Positions 18,804-27,281 of a stretch of DNA of 64,000 nt are shown in pieces. The notes under the pieces were generated by a model. The model saw only the letters and a program-made list of their open reading frames with translations. It did not search any database and was not told the DNA's origin. The stretch's first letter is position 1; every line of letters starts with the position of its first letter. Source of the DNA: Verrucomicrobiota bacterium (GTDB taxonomy: Bacteria; Verrucomicrobiota; Verrucomicrobiia; Opitutales; Opitutaceae); the NCBI GenBank assembly GCA_023399155.1, contig JAEWQP010000016.1, positions 1 through 64,000 on the forward strand, written 5' to 3'. The position numbers and the translations under genes are program-made.

Positions 18804-20003
18804 TCAGGCCCCGACTCCGCTGATGTGAGCCTCGAGGCAGGCCCGATGCCACTCCGGCACGCGGTTGATCACGCCAATGTGTTCGAGATAGGTCCTGTCG
18901 ATCGGTGCGGAACTCTCACTCGCACTGTCGTGCGCCCAGACGTCGCCCAGGTGCACGCAGGTCAGCGGGCTGAATGTCGGCTCGAGGCAGGCCGCGGGCG
19001 CGTGATGCCAGGTGACCGCGTCAACGATCGCGCCGGGAAGCCCCCACAATCCGAGCATGTACCCGCCGACCTCCGCATGCGTCGCCCCAAACACCGCCTC
19101 CTCGGCGGCGAGCAGGCCACCCGGCGACTTCGCCGCCTCGGCCACCACGCGGGCGTACTCCTTCGAAAAATTGGCCGCGAGTGCGAGCTTGCCGGTGTCG
19201 TGCAACATGCCGGCGACGAAAGTCTCGTCGAGCACGCGCGCGTTGGCACCCTCCATCTCCGCGATCAGTTTCGCACAACCGCCCGCGAGCAGGCTGTGGT
19301 TCCAGAGCGCCTCCAGGGAGATGGTCCCCAGCGGCACCTTCTCGAACTGCGCAAACGCATTGATGGAAAGGACAAGCGCCTTGATTGTATCCAGCCCGAG
19401 ATAGTTCACCGCCTCGGCCGGGCTTGCGACCTGTTGTCGCAGGCCGAAGAAGGCCGAGTTGACCAGCTTGAGAATGCGCGCGGTCATGCTGATGTCGCGC
19501 GCGACGATGGCCGCGATATCATCGATGCTGCATTCCGGGTCGGCCATCTTGTCGACGAGTTCGACGTAGAGGTCGGGAAGGCTGGGAAGACGGTCCATGC
19601 GGGCGACCAGGCGCCCGATGTGTTCGCGCCGCAGCGACGCCTCGACGTCGCACGCGCGCTGGATCGCGGTGCGCAGCGTACCCGGATCGCAAGGACGGTT
19701 GAGGAACTGGTGGGTGGCCGCCGCGCACGTCATCACGTAGGGCTGGTCCGAAGGCGGCGCGAGCACGAGCCGCGCGACCTTGGGGTGACGCTCCATGGCG
19801 AGCTTGAGGAGCTCGGGGCCGGTCATTCCGGGCATGCCGAGATCCGTCACCAACACATCGACGCCGCCCTGATCGAGCAGCGCAAGGGCCTCCGGTCCGC
19901 TCGCGACAAACGTCATGCGCCAGGTCGCGGCAAACGGCCTGAGCTGGCGCTGCAGCGCCTCGCGCACGCGCGCCTCGTCGTCGACGAATACGATGTGTTT
20001 CAT
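18804..20003 (-). CDS. Response regulator with HDOD output domain
   Basis: This 399-residue protein joins a receiver (residues 1-120) to an HDOD domain (about 130-330). The receiver has Asp8-Asp9 and Asp54 (VTDLGMPG), but the conserved Lys is Arg103 (FLNRPCDP) and the switch Thr/Ser position appears to be Ala82, so its phosphorylation chemistry may be altered. The HDOD domain keeps an HD-like motif at LHDTGKLALA. HDOD proteins act in signalling through protein contacts, and few have shown hydrolase activity. It is the last gene of a minus-strand unit: multi-PAS kinase, Hpt, then this gene, with gaps of 17 and 31 bp. It is the natural end point of that phosphorelay. The true start is ATG 20003; the frame open to 20252 is accidental. 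Confidence 0.87.
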   Translation of the reverse strand: MKHIVFVDDEARVREALQRQLRPFAATWRMTFVASGPEALALLDQGGVDVLVTDLGMPGMTGPELLKLAMERHPKVARLVLAPPSDQPYVMTCAAATHQFLNRPCDPGTLRTAIQRACDVEASLRREHIGRLVARMDRLPSLPDLYVELVDKMADPECSIDDIAAIVARDISMTARILKLVNSAFFGLRQQVASPAEAVNYLGLDTIKALVLSINAFAQFEKVPLGTISLEALWNHSLLAGGCAKLIAEMEGANARVLDETFVAGMLHDTGKLALAANFSKEYARVVAEAAKSPGGLLAAEEAVFGATHAEVGGYMLGLWGLPGAIVDAVTWHHAPAACLEPTFSPLTCVHLGDVWAHDSASESSAPIDRTYLEHIGVINRVPEWHRACLEAHISGVGA

Positions 20004-20034
20004 GCGGGAGGACCGGGACGTGCCGCTCTCGTCG

Positions 20035-20406
20035 TCAGGAGGCCGGCAACCCGGGATAGCGATCGCGGACTTCGCGCACCGACTGTTCGAAGGCCGACCG
20101 GGCGTCGCGGACAAGGCCCTCGAGCTGGGCCTGAGGCACCGTCTGGGCCTGCATTTCGACGTCGCGAAGCAGGTTGGCCATCTGCTCAAAGCCAAAGCTC
20201 GAGGCGGCACCCCGGATCTTGTGCGCCTCCTTCCCGACGACCGTGCGGTCAAACGGCGTCGCGTCCGAGCACAACGTCTCCAGCCGGCGGCTGGCGTCTT
20301 CCACGAAGAGGCGGAAGAGATCTTTCATTTCCTCGTCGGCGGGACTGAGTTCGTCCCCGACGACCAGCGAGAGTTGCTCCCAGTTGATGAGCATGGCGGA
20401 ATTCAT
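20035..20406 (-). CDS. Stand-alone Hpt phosphotransfer protein
   Basis: This 123-residue helical protein carries the Hpt signature EAHKIRGAASSFGFEQM near residues 60-76, with the phospho-accepting histidine in place. It would shuttle phosphate from the receivers of the large hybrid kinase encoded 17 bp upstream to a separate receiver such as the HDOD regulator encoded 31 bp downstream. The tight spacing supports one operon. Two in-frame starts are possible, at 20406 and 20394. The first is used here because neither has a clear ribosome site. Confidence 0.87.
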   Translation of the reverse strand: MNSAMLINWEQLSLVVGDELSPADEEMKDLFRLFVEDASRRLETLCSDATPFDRTVVGKEAHKIRGAASSFGFEQMANLLRDVEMQAQTVPQAQLEGLVRDARSAFEQSVREVRDRYPGLPAS

Positions 20407-20423
20407 GGTTGTATGGAGAAGCG

Positions 20424-23400
20424 TCAGGGCGCGCTTCGGCGCGTGACGCGCATCAGGGCATCCTGCAGATCAGGCACTCGAATCGGTTTGGCAAGGTAAT
20501 CATCCATGCCCGCGGCGAGGCAGCGCTCCCGGTCACCTTCCATGGCATTGGCGGTCATGGCGATGAGGCAGGGTCGCTTGCGCTCGGATGTGGCCGCACA
20601 GATCCTGCGGGCAGCCTCCAGGCCGTCCATCTCCGGCATCTGCACGTCGAGGAGCACCACGTCATAGGTCTTTCGGCCGAGGGCTTCGAGGACCTCGCGA
20701 CCATTAGTGGCAACATCGGCCCCGTAGCCCATCTGCTTGAGGACCTTCAGCGCCACCTTCTGGTTCACGAGATGGTCCTCGGCGAGGAGCACGCGCAAGG
20801 GGTGGCGCTCGCCGAGCGCACGATCGATCGGCGGTGGCAGCGTGCTCGGTCGCACCGGCGCCCCGCCGTCGGAAAACACCGCGCAAATCGCATCGAAGAG
20901 CTGCGAGAAGTGGATCGGCTTGGAAATGACGGTGTGGTAGAGGTCGCGCGCCTCGACGACGACGGAATCAGCGCGCGAGACCGAGGGCATGAAGATCACC
21001 GGCGGCCGGCGGTCTCCAGGCATCTCGCGGATGGCGCGGGCCACCGCGATGCCGTCCATCTCGTCCATCTGATAGTCGAGCAGCACGAGATCGAAGCGCG
21101 GCGCGCGTTCGAGCAGTTCGAAAGCCTGGGCCCCGCTCTCGGCATCGACCGCCTGCATGCCCATTCGCTGGACTTGGAGGCGCAGGATGCGGCGGTTGGT
21201 GGCGTTGTCGTCGATGACGAGTACACGCTTTCCTTCCAGCGATGGCGTGCCCCCCTGCACGGCCACCGGAGCCAGTCCGTCCTCGAGGCCGAGGTGGAGG
21301 GTGAAGTGAAAGGTCGATCCCGCGCCCGGTGTACTTTCCACCCAGATGCGCCCGTCCATGATCGTGCAGAGCTTGCGGCAGATCGCGAGTCCCAGCCCGG
21401 TGCCGCCGTACTGGCGCGTGGTGGAGGCGTCGACCTGCGAGAACGGCTGGAAGAGCTTGTGCAGTTTGTCGGCCGGTATGCCGATGCCCGTGTCGCGGAC
21501 GATGAAGTGCAGCGGCAGCAGCTTCGGGTCCGCGGGCTTGTCCCCGGCGAGACGGCGCACCTCGACGTGCACCTCGCCCCGCGCCGTGAACTTCACCGCA
21601 TTGCCCAGCAGGTTGAGCAGAATCTGCCGCACGCGCGTGCTGTCGCCGAGCACGATCTGCGGCAGGTCGTCGGGATAAAGGTACGTGAGCTCGAGGTTCT
21701 TGCGGCAGGCGGTCGGCGCCACGATGTCGAGCACGTCCTCGATGCAAGAGCGCAGGCTGAACGGCTCGCTTTCAAGATCGATGCGGCCTGTCTCGATCTT
21801 GGAGAAATCCAGAATGTCGTTGATGATCGAGAGCAGGTTCTCGCTGCTCGAGCGGATCGTCTCGGCAAACTCCGCCTGGTCGGTGTTGAGCGGTGTGTCG
21901 AGCATCAGGCTCGTCATGCCGATGATGCCGTTCATCGGCGTGCGGATCTCGTGGCTCATCATCGCGAGAAACTCGGACTTGGCCCGGTTTGCCGACTCGG
22001 CGGCCACGCGCGCCTGCTTGATCGCCTCGACCGCGCGCTTGCGCTCCGTGATGTCGGTCACGAACCCGAGCGCGCGCACGGAGTCGCCCTGGCTGTCGCG
22101 GATGTCGATGCCATTGATCTCGACCCAGAGCCAGGCGCCGTCGGCGTGGCGCATCCGCGCCTCGACGCAGAAGGCATGGCGCGGGGCGTCCGGAGCCACG
22201 GCGCGCGCGCGCTCCACGCGCGGAAGATCCTCCTCGTGGATGAGCCCGAAGAAATCGCCGGGGGCGAGTTCACCGAGAGTGTCGTGCCCGAGCATGTCCG
22301 CCAGTCGGGGCGCGAAGAAGACCCGCGCCGTGTCGAAGTTGACGTCCCAGAAAGCGTCCGCGCTCGAGTCGACCAGCATGCTGAACCGCTCCTCGGCGGC
22401 ACGCAGGGCGGCCTCGCTGTCCTTGCGCCGCGTGATGTCGCGACCGGCGCCTCGGTAACACACGAGCGCGCCGTGTGCGTCGAACACGGGCAGCGCGCTC
22501 ACACTCAACCAGACCGGACGTCCGTCCCTGGTCGATCCGCGCCATTCGGAGGACGCAAGACGGCCATGGTCGGCGATCAGCCCGCGGAAGCGCTGCACCC
22601 AGCGCTCCTGGTCCGGGCCCGGCACGAGCTCGGCATACGGCCGGCCCTCGAGTTCCTTCGGGGCGATGCCGAGCACGTCGGTCACGCGTTCGCTCACAAA
22701 CGCGATGCCGCCGTCGAGGTCGACCTCCCAGATGTATTCACCCACCGCATCGCTGACGTCGCGGAAGCGCTTCTCGCTGTCGGCCAGTGCCTGCTCGGCG
22801 GCCTTGCGCTCGGTGATGTCCTCGACGAACGACCAGAGCTGGCGCCGACCCTCCGTGCCGCGCACAAGCATGCCGTTGAGGACAATCGGCACGCGCCGGC
22901 CCGAGCGGTGGAAGAACTCCTTCTCGTAGGGCCCGTAACGACCCGTGTCGTGGATGCGACGCAGCTGCTCCTGCTCGGCCGCAAAATACTGCGGCGGCGT
23001 CAGCTGCCACAGGCTCATGTGCGCCATCTCCACGGCGCGGTAGCCCACGATGTTGAGGAACGCCTGGTTGGCGTCGATGATCGTACCATCGAGTTCGGTC
23101 AACACCATGCCGAGCGGCGCGGTGACGAACATGACGCGGAAGCGCTCCTCGGACTCGCGCAGGCGCTGCTCGGACTCCTTGCGCGTGGTGATGTCGCTGA
23201 GCGTCCCGGAGAGGCCGAGCGGCTCGCCCGCGGGGCCGAGATTGAGCCGCGCAAACACCTCGACCCAGCGGAAGGCACCGCCGCGCGTGAGCACGCGAAA
23301 CTCGTAGCGCGCAAAACCGGGGCTGTGCTCGGCCACGGGCCGCAGCAGCGCATCGTTGCGCAGGCGGTCCTCGGGATGGATGTAGTTGAAAAACGCATTC

Positions 23401-24413
23401 CCCAGCGAATCGCGCACGCTGAAGCCCGTGATCGCCTCCCACGCCGGGTTGAGAAAGGACATCCGCCCGAAGAGGTCGGTCTGGAATACGACCTCGCGGA
23501 TGCTGTCGACGACCGAGCGGTAGCGCGCCTCGCTCTCGCGCAGCGCATCGGCGACGCGCTGCTGTTCGGAAACGTCCCGCTGGACGCCGACCCAGTGGCT
23601 GATGCGCCCCTGGTCGTCGCGCAACGGCGCCAGGCTGCAATGCGCGACAAAGGACGTGCCGTCCTTGCGGTAGCACACGAGCTGGTCGTTGAACGGCTGG
23701 CCGTTCTCCAGCGCCACGCGCAGGCGGGCCTGGATGTCAGCGGAGGTCCCCGGGCCCACGAGAATCCGCGGGCTGCGACCCACCGCCTCCTCCGCGGAAT
23801 AGCCCGTGAGGAGCGTGAAGGCACGATTCACATACACGATCCGCGGACCAGGCGGATGCACATCACCGTCAGTGACGATGACACTCTCGTAGGTATGTTG
23901 AAGCACCGAACCCAGGAAGGGACTTCCCCCCGTGTGCTCGAGGCCCGACACGATCACCTCGCAAACCTCGCCGTGAAGAAACACCGGCTGGCATTGCAGG
24001 TGAATGCTCAGCCCGAGTTCCTTCAGGTCGAGGTCCGCGAGAACAGCCTCGCCGGTCCAGGCGCGTTGGTAGGCGGGCTCGAACTTGTGGGCGACGCTGC
24101 CGGGAAACATCTCCTGCAGGAGCCGCCCGTCGAGTTCCTCGGCGAACAGCCCCATCCGACGCAACAGCTGCCCGCGGCATCCGGTGTGGCGAAAGCCCTC
24201 CGGACTGCGAGTCACGCGCCATAGAAAGCCGCCGCTGCAGTCCGCCACGCCCACATCGGGCGCTCCCGCGACCCCGGAATCTGCATAGTCCCGCTCCAAT
24301 AGCTCCACGAAGCGTTGGAACCCCGGATCCTCGGGAACCCGATCGCCGTAAGCGCGACGGATCTGCTCGAGCAGGCGCGGGTGTTGGGCTTGCGAAGCGG
24401 AGGATTCAGGCAT
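20424..24413 (-). CDS. Multi-PAS hybrid sensor histidine kinase (PAS x6-HisKA-HATPase-REC-REC)
   Basis: This 1329-residue soluble kinase begins with a PAS-like region (about residues 30-165), followed by five clear PAS/PAC units. Their starts read LQHTYESVIVTD, RYRSVVDSIREVV, RFRVMFVTAPLG, RFRDVSDAVGEY and RFSMLVDSSADA. The kinase core has phospho-His821 in SHEIRTPMNG, the ATPase boxes RDTGIGIP and GGTGLGLAI, and two C-terminal receivers with LLDYQMDEMDG and LLDVQMPEMDG. No membrane segment is seen, so signals are cytoplasmic or diffusible. The second PAS resembles LOV domains in NRAFTLLTGY but has no photoactive cysteine. The start at 24413 is the last Met before the conserved region; an upstream Met at 24452 is possible. 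The gene heads an operon with Hpt and REC-HDOD genes. Confidence 0.92.
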   Translation of the reverse strand: MPESSASQAQHPRLLEQIRRAYGDRVPEDPGFQRFVELLERDYADSGVAGAPDVGVADCSGGFLWRVTRSPEGFRHTGCRGQLLRRMGLFAEELDGRLLQEMFPGSVAHKFEPAYQRAWTGEAVLADLDLKELGLSIHLQCQPVFLHGEVCEVIVSGLEHTGGSPFLGSVLQHTYESVIVTDGDVHPPGPRIVYVNRAFTLLTGYSAEEAVGRSPRILVGPGTSADIQARLRVALENGQPFNDQLVCYRKDGTSFVAHCSLAPLRDDQGRISHWVGVQRDVSEQQRVADALRESEARYRSVVDSIREVVFQTDLFGRMSFLNPAWEAITGFSVRDSLGNAFFNYIHPEDRLRNDALLRPVAEHSPGFARYEFRVLTRGGAFRWVEVFARLNLGPAGEPLGLSGTLSDITTRKESEQRLRESEERFRVMFVTAPLGMVLTELDGTIIDANQAFLNIVGYRAVEMAHMSLWQLTPPQYFAAEQEQLRRIHDTGRYGPYEKEFFHRSGRRVPIVLNGMLVRGTEGRRQLWSFVEDITERKAAEQALADSEKRFRDVSDAVGEYIWEVDLDGGIAFVSERVTDVLGIAPKELEGRPYAELVPGPDQERWVQRFRGLIADHGRLASSEWRGSTRDGRPVWLSVSALPVFDAHGALVCYRGAGRDITRRKDSEAALRAAEERFSMLVDSSADAFWDVNFDTARVFFAPRLADMLGHDTLGELAPGDFFGLIHEEDLPRVERARAVAPDAPRHAFCVEARMRHADGAWLWVEINGIDIRDSQGDSVRALGFVTDITERKRAVEAIKQARVAAESANRAKSEFLAMMSHEIRTPMNGIIGMTSLMLDTPLNTDQAEFAETIRSSSENLLSIINDILDFSKIETGRIDLESEPFSLRSCIEDVLDIVAPTACRKNLELTYLYPDDLPQIVLGDSTRVRQILLNLLGNAVKFTARGEVHVEVRRLAGDKPADPKLLPLHFIVRDTGIGIPADKLHKLFQPFSQVDASTTRQYGGTGLGLAICRKLCTIMDGRIWVESTPGAGSTFHFTLHLGLEDGLAPVAVQGGTPSLEGKRVLVIDDNATNRRILRLQVQRMGMQAVDAESGAQAFELLERAPRFDLVLLDYQMDEMDGIAVARAIREMPGDRRPPVIFMPSVSRADSVVVEARDLYHTVISKPIHFSQLFDAICAVFSDGGAPVRPSTLPPPIDRALGERHPLRVLLAEDHLVNQKVALKVLKQMGYGADVATNGREVLEALGRKTYDVVLLDVQMPEMDGLEAARRICAATSERKRPCLIAMTANAMEGDRERCLAAGMDDYLAKPIRVPDLQDALMRVTRRSAP

Positions 24414-24710
24414 GGTGGCAGGTACGCCGAGCGCGCGAGCCGAAGCGCGCATGCTGCGGTCCGATGGAGGAAAAGAGGTTCTCCCTTCATCGTCGCGCCG
24501 GCCGGCACCTGAAGGATCCGCTCCAGTTAACCTCTACGGCGTTCGCCTGACGGGCGGTTTTGGACGATTTTTCCCATCCCCGCTCGTCCACCCGCAAACC
24601 GGCGGCCGATGGGCGACGATACTCCTCGGTCGTCATGCCCGCCCCGGTCGCCGGCCGGCGCCCGGCCCGCCCATGTCAGGGCAGGCCTGCCTGTCTCCAG
24701 CCCGAAGGAA

Positions 24711-24890
24711 CTACTTGTTGAACACCTTCTTGATGTCCCCGGCCTTGTTCTGGACCTTGCCCTCGGTCTGATCGGCGCGTCCGCTCGCTTCCAGGTCACG
24801 ATCGCCGGCGACGCGTCCCGCGCCCTCCTTGATCTTGCCCTTCAGCTCCTTGCCCTTGCCCTCTACCTTGTCGGTGTTTCCGGATTTCAT
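24711..24890 (-). CDS. CsbD family general stress protein
   Basis: This 59-residue, very hydrophilic, Lys/Gly/Asp-rich protein has the CsbD repeat pattern: KVEGKGKELKGKIKEGAGR followed by a second, similar stretch ADQTEGKVQNKAGDIKKVF. CsbD-like proteins are induced by general stress in many bacteria and have no known biochemical activity. The ATG at 24890 gives the normal short N-terminus. The frame runs open to 24965 but that extension is not family-like. It stands alone, about 300 bp from the large kinase gene, with no obvious operon partner. Confidence 0.88.
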   Translation of the reverse strand: MKSGNTDKVEGKGKELKGKIKEGAGRVAGDRDLEASGRADQTEGKVQNKAGDIKKVFNK

Positions 24891-25602
24891 GGATGTCGTG
24901 GGTTGATGGTTACGCGACCCAAGCGCGATCCGCCTCGGGGCGCATCGCCGGCCGCTGAAGCCCAACGCGCATGCGCTGTGCCATGGCTTGGCTTTCGGGG
25001 CTCACGCTGGGCGCCCGGTCAGCTCGCTCGCCCGACATCCCGCACGGCTACGCGTTCTGCCCGATGTTTTCGCCTGCGATCATGCACCGGCGGGCTGGCC
25101 GGCACAGGCTGATGGGACCTACGCGCAGTCATTGCCGCTTGGCGCGACATGACGCCCGACCAGATGCGGCTCCACGCAGGAGAGATGATGGCCGCATTTC
25201 AGATGATCCTGATCGGCAGGATTCCCGGGAGGTAAATGCGGCCAAATGGCCACATTTGCTCCCGTCGCTCGCGCTGCCTCCAATCGTCGTGACTTCGGCT
25301 CGGAGGCACTTCTTCTCGAATGGACGACCCAAGGCACTGACTTCTGTCACGCTCGGCGCCGTTCCATTTCGCACATGTTCCCGTTGGTAAGTGATCGCGC
25401 ATCGCAAGTGAGCGGCGGGGCACCGTCCACCGTGAAGGTGTATCACTTCACGTTCCCGGCGTTGCTGATGCCAAATGCGGCCATTTGGCCGCATTCAGCA
25501 CACGACGCGCGGCTGGGCCGCCGAGACGCGTTCATCCGCGGGCTGGCCTACGGCAACGTCCAGTAGCGAGCCCCGGTCCTCCGACCGCACTCGGCAGGAA
25601 AC
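24891..25602. other. About 700 bp without a convincing gene, left edge of the accessory region
   Basis: Apart from three copies of a GCGGCCA palindrome (see separate entry), I find no supported gene here. A short plus-strand frame from ATG 25149 to TAA 25233 (28 codons, beginning MTPDQMRLHAG) ends just where the first complete palindrome starts and may be the relic of a longer gene. Other frames of 60-140 codons lack family features and overlap each other on both strands. Base composition becomes more mixed than in the flanking core genes. Confidence 0.5.
25189..25495. repeat. Three copies of a GCGGCCA-based palindrome
   Basis: A half site TGGCCGCATTT lies at 25189-25199. A near-perfect palindrome with arms AAATGCGGCCA and TGGCCACATTT and an AA centre lies at 25234-25257. 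A second palindrome, with arms AATGCGGCCA and TGGCCGCATT around TT, lies at 25474-25495. Their sharing of an 11-base arm in a region without genes suggests a REP-like element or a dispersed binding site. They carry no T run. Confidence 0.65.
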
Positions 25603-25623
25603 CTTCTGACTACGGATCAGAAG
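25603..25623 (+). other. Fragment matching a tRNA-Arg(ACG) anticodon arm
   Basis: The 19 bases TCTGACTACGGATCAGAAG (25605-25623) fold into a 5-bp stem with a seven-base loop CTACGGA, which places ACG at the anticodon. From memory this equals the anticodon arm of many bacterial tRNA-Arg(ACG) genes. The flanks do not continue as D-arm or T-arm, so it is not a functional tRNA. Tyrosine integrases often recombine in anticodon arms, so this may be a leftover attachment site at the edge of the restriction-modification region. Confidence 0.45.
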
Positions 25624-25632
25624 CTGCGATCA

Positions 25633-25704
25633 CGGCGGGGTGCCTCCCCGCCGGAGATACCGACATGTGTCGGTATTTTCACGCCCCATAAAATAGATTA
25701 TGGG
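25633..25704. repeat. Run of three consecutive hairpins
   Basis: Right after the tRNA-like fragment there are three perfect inverted repeats in 72 bp. The first is CGGCGGGG/CCCCGCCG (25633-25653). The second is ATACCGACA/TGTCGGTAT (25657-25676), followed by TTTTC so that it looks like a plus-strand terminator. The third is CCCATAA/TTATGGG (25685-25704). They lie 99 bp beyond the hsdM stop. They may act as terminators or as structured recombination sites. Confidence 0.6.
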
Positions 25705-25802
25705 ACGTGGAGCGGACCGGCACGAAGACCCCAACGTGGCTCAACTTCTGGGACAAGATCGAGGCGACTTGCTCCCCTGAATCGGTGTTCGACAACGCCG
25801 GT

Positions 25803-27281
25803 CTAGCTGTTCAGCGCCTTGACTACCGCTCGGAAGCTGGCAAGGCCGCTCTCAACGTTCTCGATGATGTCCTCCGCGAGGTCGACGGGCTCGGGCAGAT
25901 TATCCAGGTCGGCGAGGCTATCGTCCTTCAACCAGAAGAGGTCCAGGCTCGTCTTGTCCCGGGCGGCGAGTTCGGCGTGCGTGAATTTCCGCCACCGGCC
26001 CTCCGGGTTCTTCTCGGCGTGCCAGGTCTCCTTGCGCTTGTGGCGATTCTCCGGGTTATAGCAGGCGACGAAATCGGTGAGATCGTCGAAGCGCAGCGGC
26101 TTGCGCTTCAACGTGTGGTGGATGTTGGTCCGGTAATCGTAATACCAGACCTCCTTGGTCGCGGTCTCCTTGCTCGCGGGGCGGTTGTCGAAGAAGAGCA
26201 CGTTGGCCTTAACGCCATTGGCGTAGAAGATGCCCGTAGGGAGTCGAAGGATGGTGTGAAGCTCCGTCGTCTCCATGAGTCTCTTGCGCACGGTCTCGCC
26301 GGCGCCCCCTTCGAAGAGGACATTGTCGGGCAACACGACGGCAGCGCGGCCAGTGGTCTTGAGCAGCGAGCGAATGTGCTGAAGGAAGTTGAGTTGCTTG
26401 TTCGACGTCGTCGCCCAAAAGTCCTGCCGGTTGTAGACTAGGTCCTCTTTCTCCTGCTCGCCCTCCTCATTGGTAAAGGTCATCGAGCTCTTCTTGCCAA
26501 AGGGCGGATTGGCGAGGACGTAGTCGAAAGTCTGTGACGGCTGCGCGACGAGGGCGTCGGTCGACGCTATCATGCTGTCGCCATCGATCTCGCCGATATT
26601 GTGAAGAAAGAGATTCATCAGGCACAGGCGGCGCGTGCCAGCGACGATCTCGTTGCCGTGGAAGGTCTCGTTCTTGAGGAAACGCTTCTGCGCCGGCGTG
26701 AGCGAACGCTGCTTCACGAGGTAATCGTAGGCAGCAAGGAAGAAGCCGCCGGTCCCGCACGCCGGGTCGGCAATGGTTTTGCCGGGCTCGGGCGCGACGC
26801 AGGCCACCATGGCCTTGATGAGCGCTCGCGGGGTGAAGTACTGGCCGGCACCGGACTTCGTATCCTCGGCGTTCTTTTCGAGGATGCCCTCGTAGATGTC
26901 GCCCTTGGTGTCGGCGTCGAGCGTGGTCCAGGTGACGTCGTCAACCATCTCGATAAGTCGCGCAAGTCTGGCTGGATCCTGGATTTTGTTCTGCGCCTTG
27001 GTGAAGATCTGTCCGAGGATTCCCTTTTGATTACCAAGCTCTCGTAGCGCCTCCACATAGTGGACCTCAAGCGCAGCGCCTTTGAGCGGAAGCATCATCG
27101 GCCACGAGAAGCGTTCGGGCACGCCAATCTTCCGACTATGTGGTGGCCGCGAATACTCATCCGCCATCTTGAGGAAGATAAGATACGTGAGTTGCTCCAA
27201 GTAATCGCCATAGCCGACACCGTCGTCGCGCAACGTGTGGCAGAAGGACCAAACCTTGGAGATGATGCTGTCGGTGGTCAT
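25803..27281 (-). CDS. hsdM: Type I restriction-modification DNA methyltransferase, M subunit
   Basis: This 492-residue N6-adenine methyltransferase works with a specificity subunit to methylate DNA. The N-terminal HsdM helical domain is followed by the AdoMet motif DPACGTGGFFLAAYDYL near residues 167-183 and the catalytic NPPFGKKSSM near 255-264. The ATG at 27281 overlaps the stop of the Fic gene in ATGA, so translation is coupled. The frame is open further upstream within the Fic gene, but that part is not family-like. No hsdR gene follows; the next 100 bp hold hairpins. In this window the enzyme is therefore a methyltransferase without a nuclease subunit. The only hsdS seen is a half-length gene 2.9 kb upstream. 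Confidence 0.92.
   Translation of the reverse strand: MTTDSIISKVWSFCHTLRDDGVGYGDYLEQLTYLIFLKMADEYSRPPHSRKIGVPERFSWPMMLPLKGAALEVHYVEALRELGNQKGILGQIFTKAQNKIQDPARLARLIEMVDDVTWTTLDADTKGDIYEGILEKNAEDTKSGAGQYFTPRALIKAMVACVAPEPGKTIADPACGTGGFFLAAYDYLVKQRSLTPAQKRFLKNETFHGNEIVAGTRRLCLMNLFLHNIGEIDGDSMIASTDALVAQPSQTFDYVLANPPFGKKSSMTFTNEEGEQEKEDLVYNRQDFWATTSNKQLNFLQHIRSLLKTTGRAAVVLPDNVLFEGGAGETVRKRLMETTELHTILRLPTGIFYANGVKANVLFFDNRPASKETATKEVWYYDYRTNIHHTLKRKPLRFDDLTDFVACYNPENRHKRKETWHAEKNPEGRWRKFTHAELAARDKTSLDLFWLKDDSLADLDNLPEPVDLAEDIIENVESGLASFRAVVKALNS

Noticed and set aside
23569..23920. LOV photoreceptor domain in the second PAS of the large kinase
   Set aside because: The region after NRAFTLLTGY lacks the NCRFLQ-type motif and its photoactive cysteine.
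20409..24224. 1271-codon plus-strand frame opposite the multi-PAS kinase
   Set aside because: Its length is due to high GC on the opposite strand of a real gene. It has no domain pattern and the PAS/kinase frame is unmistakable.
25246..25566. 106-codon plus-strand frame in the gene-free stretch
   Set aside because: Overlaps both palindromic repeats and has no recognisable features; overlapping frames exist on the other strand.
25566..25803. hsdR downstream of hsdM
   Set aside because: Only hairpins and short non-coding DNA follow hsdM; no helicase or nuclease motif is present on either strand.
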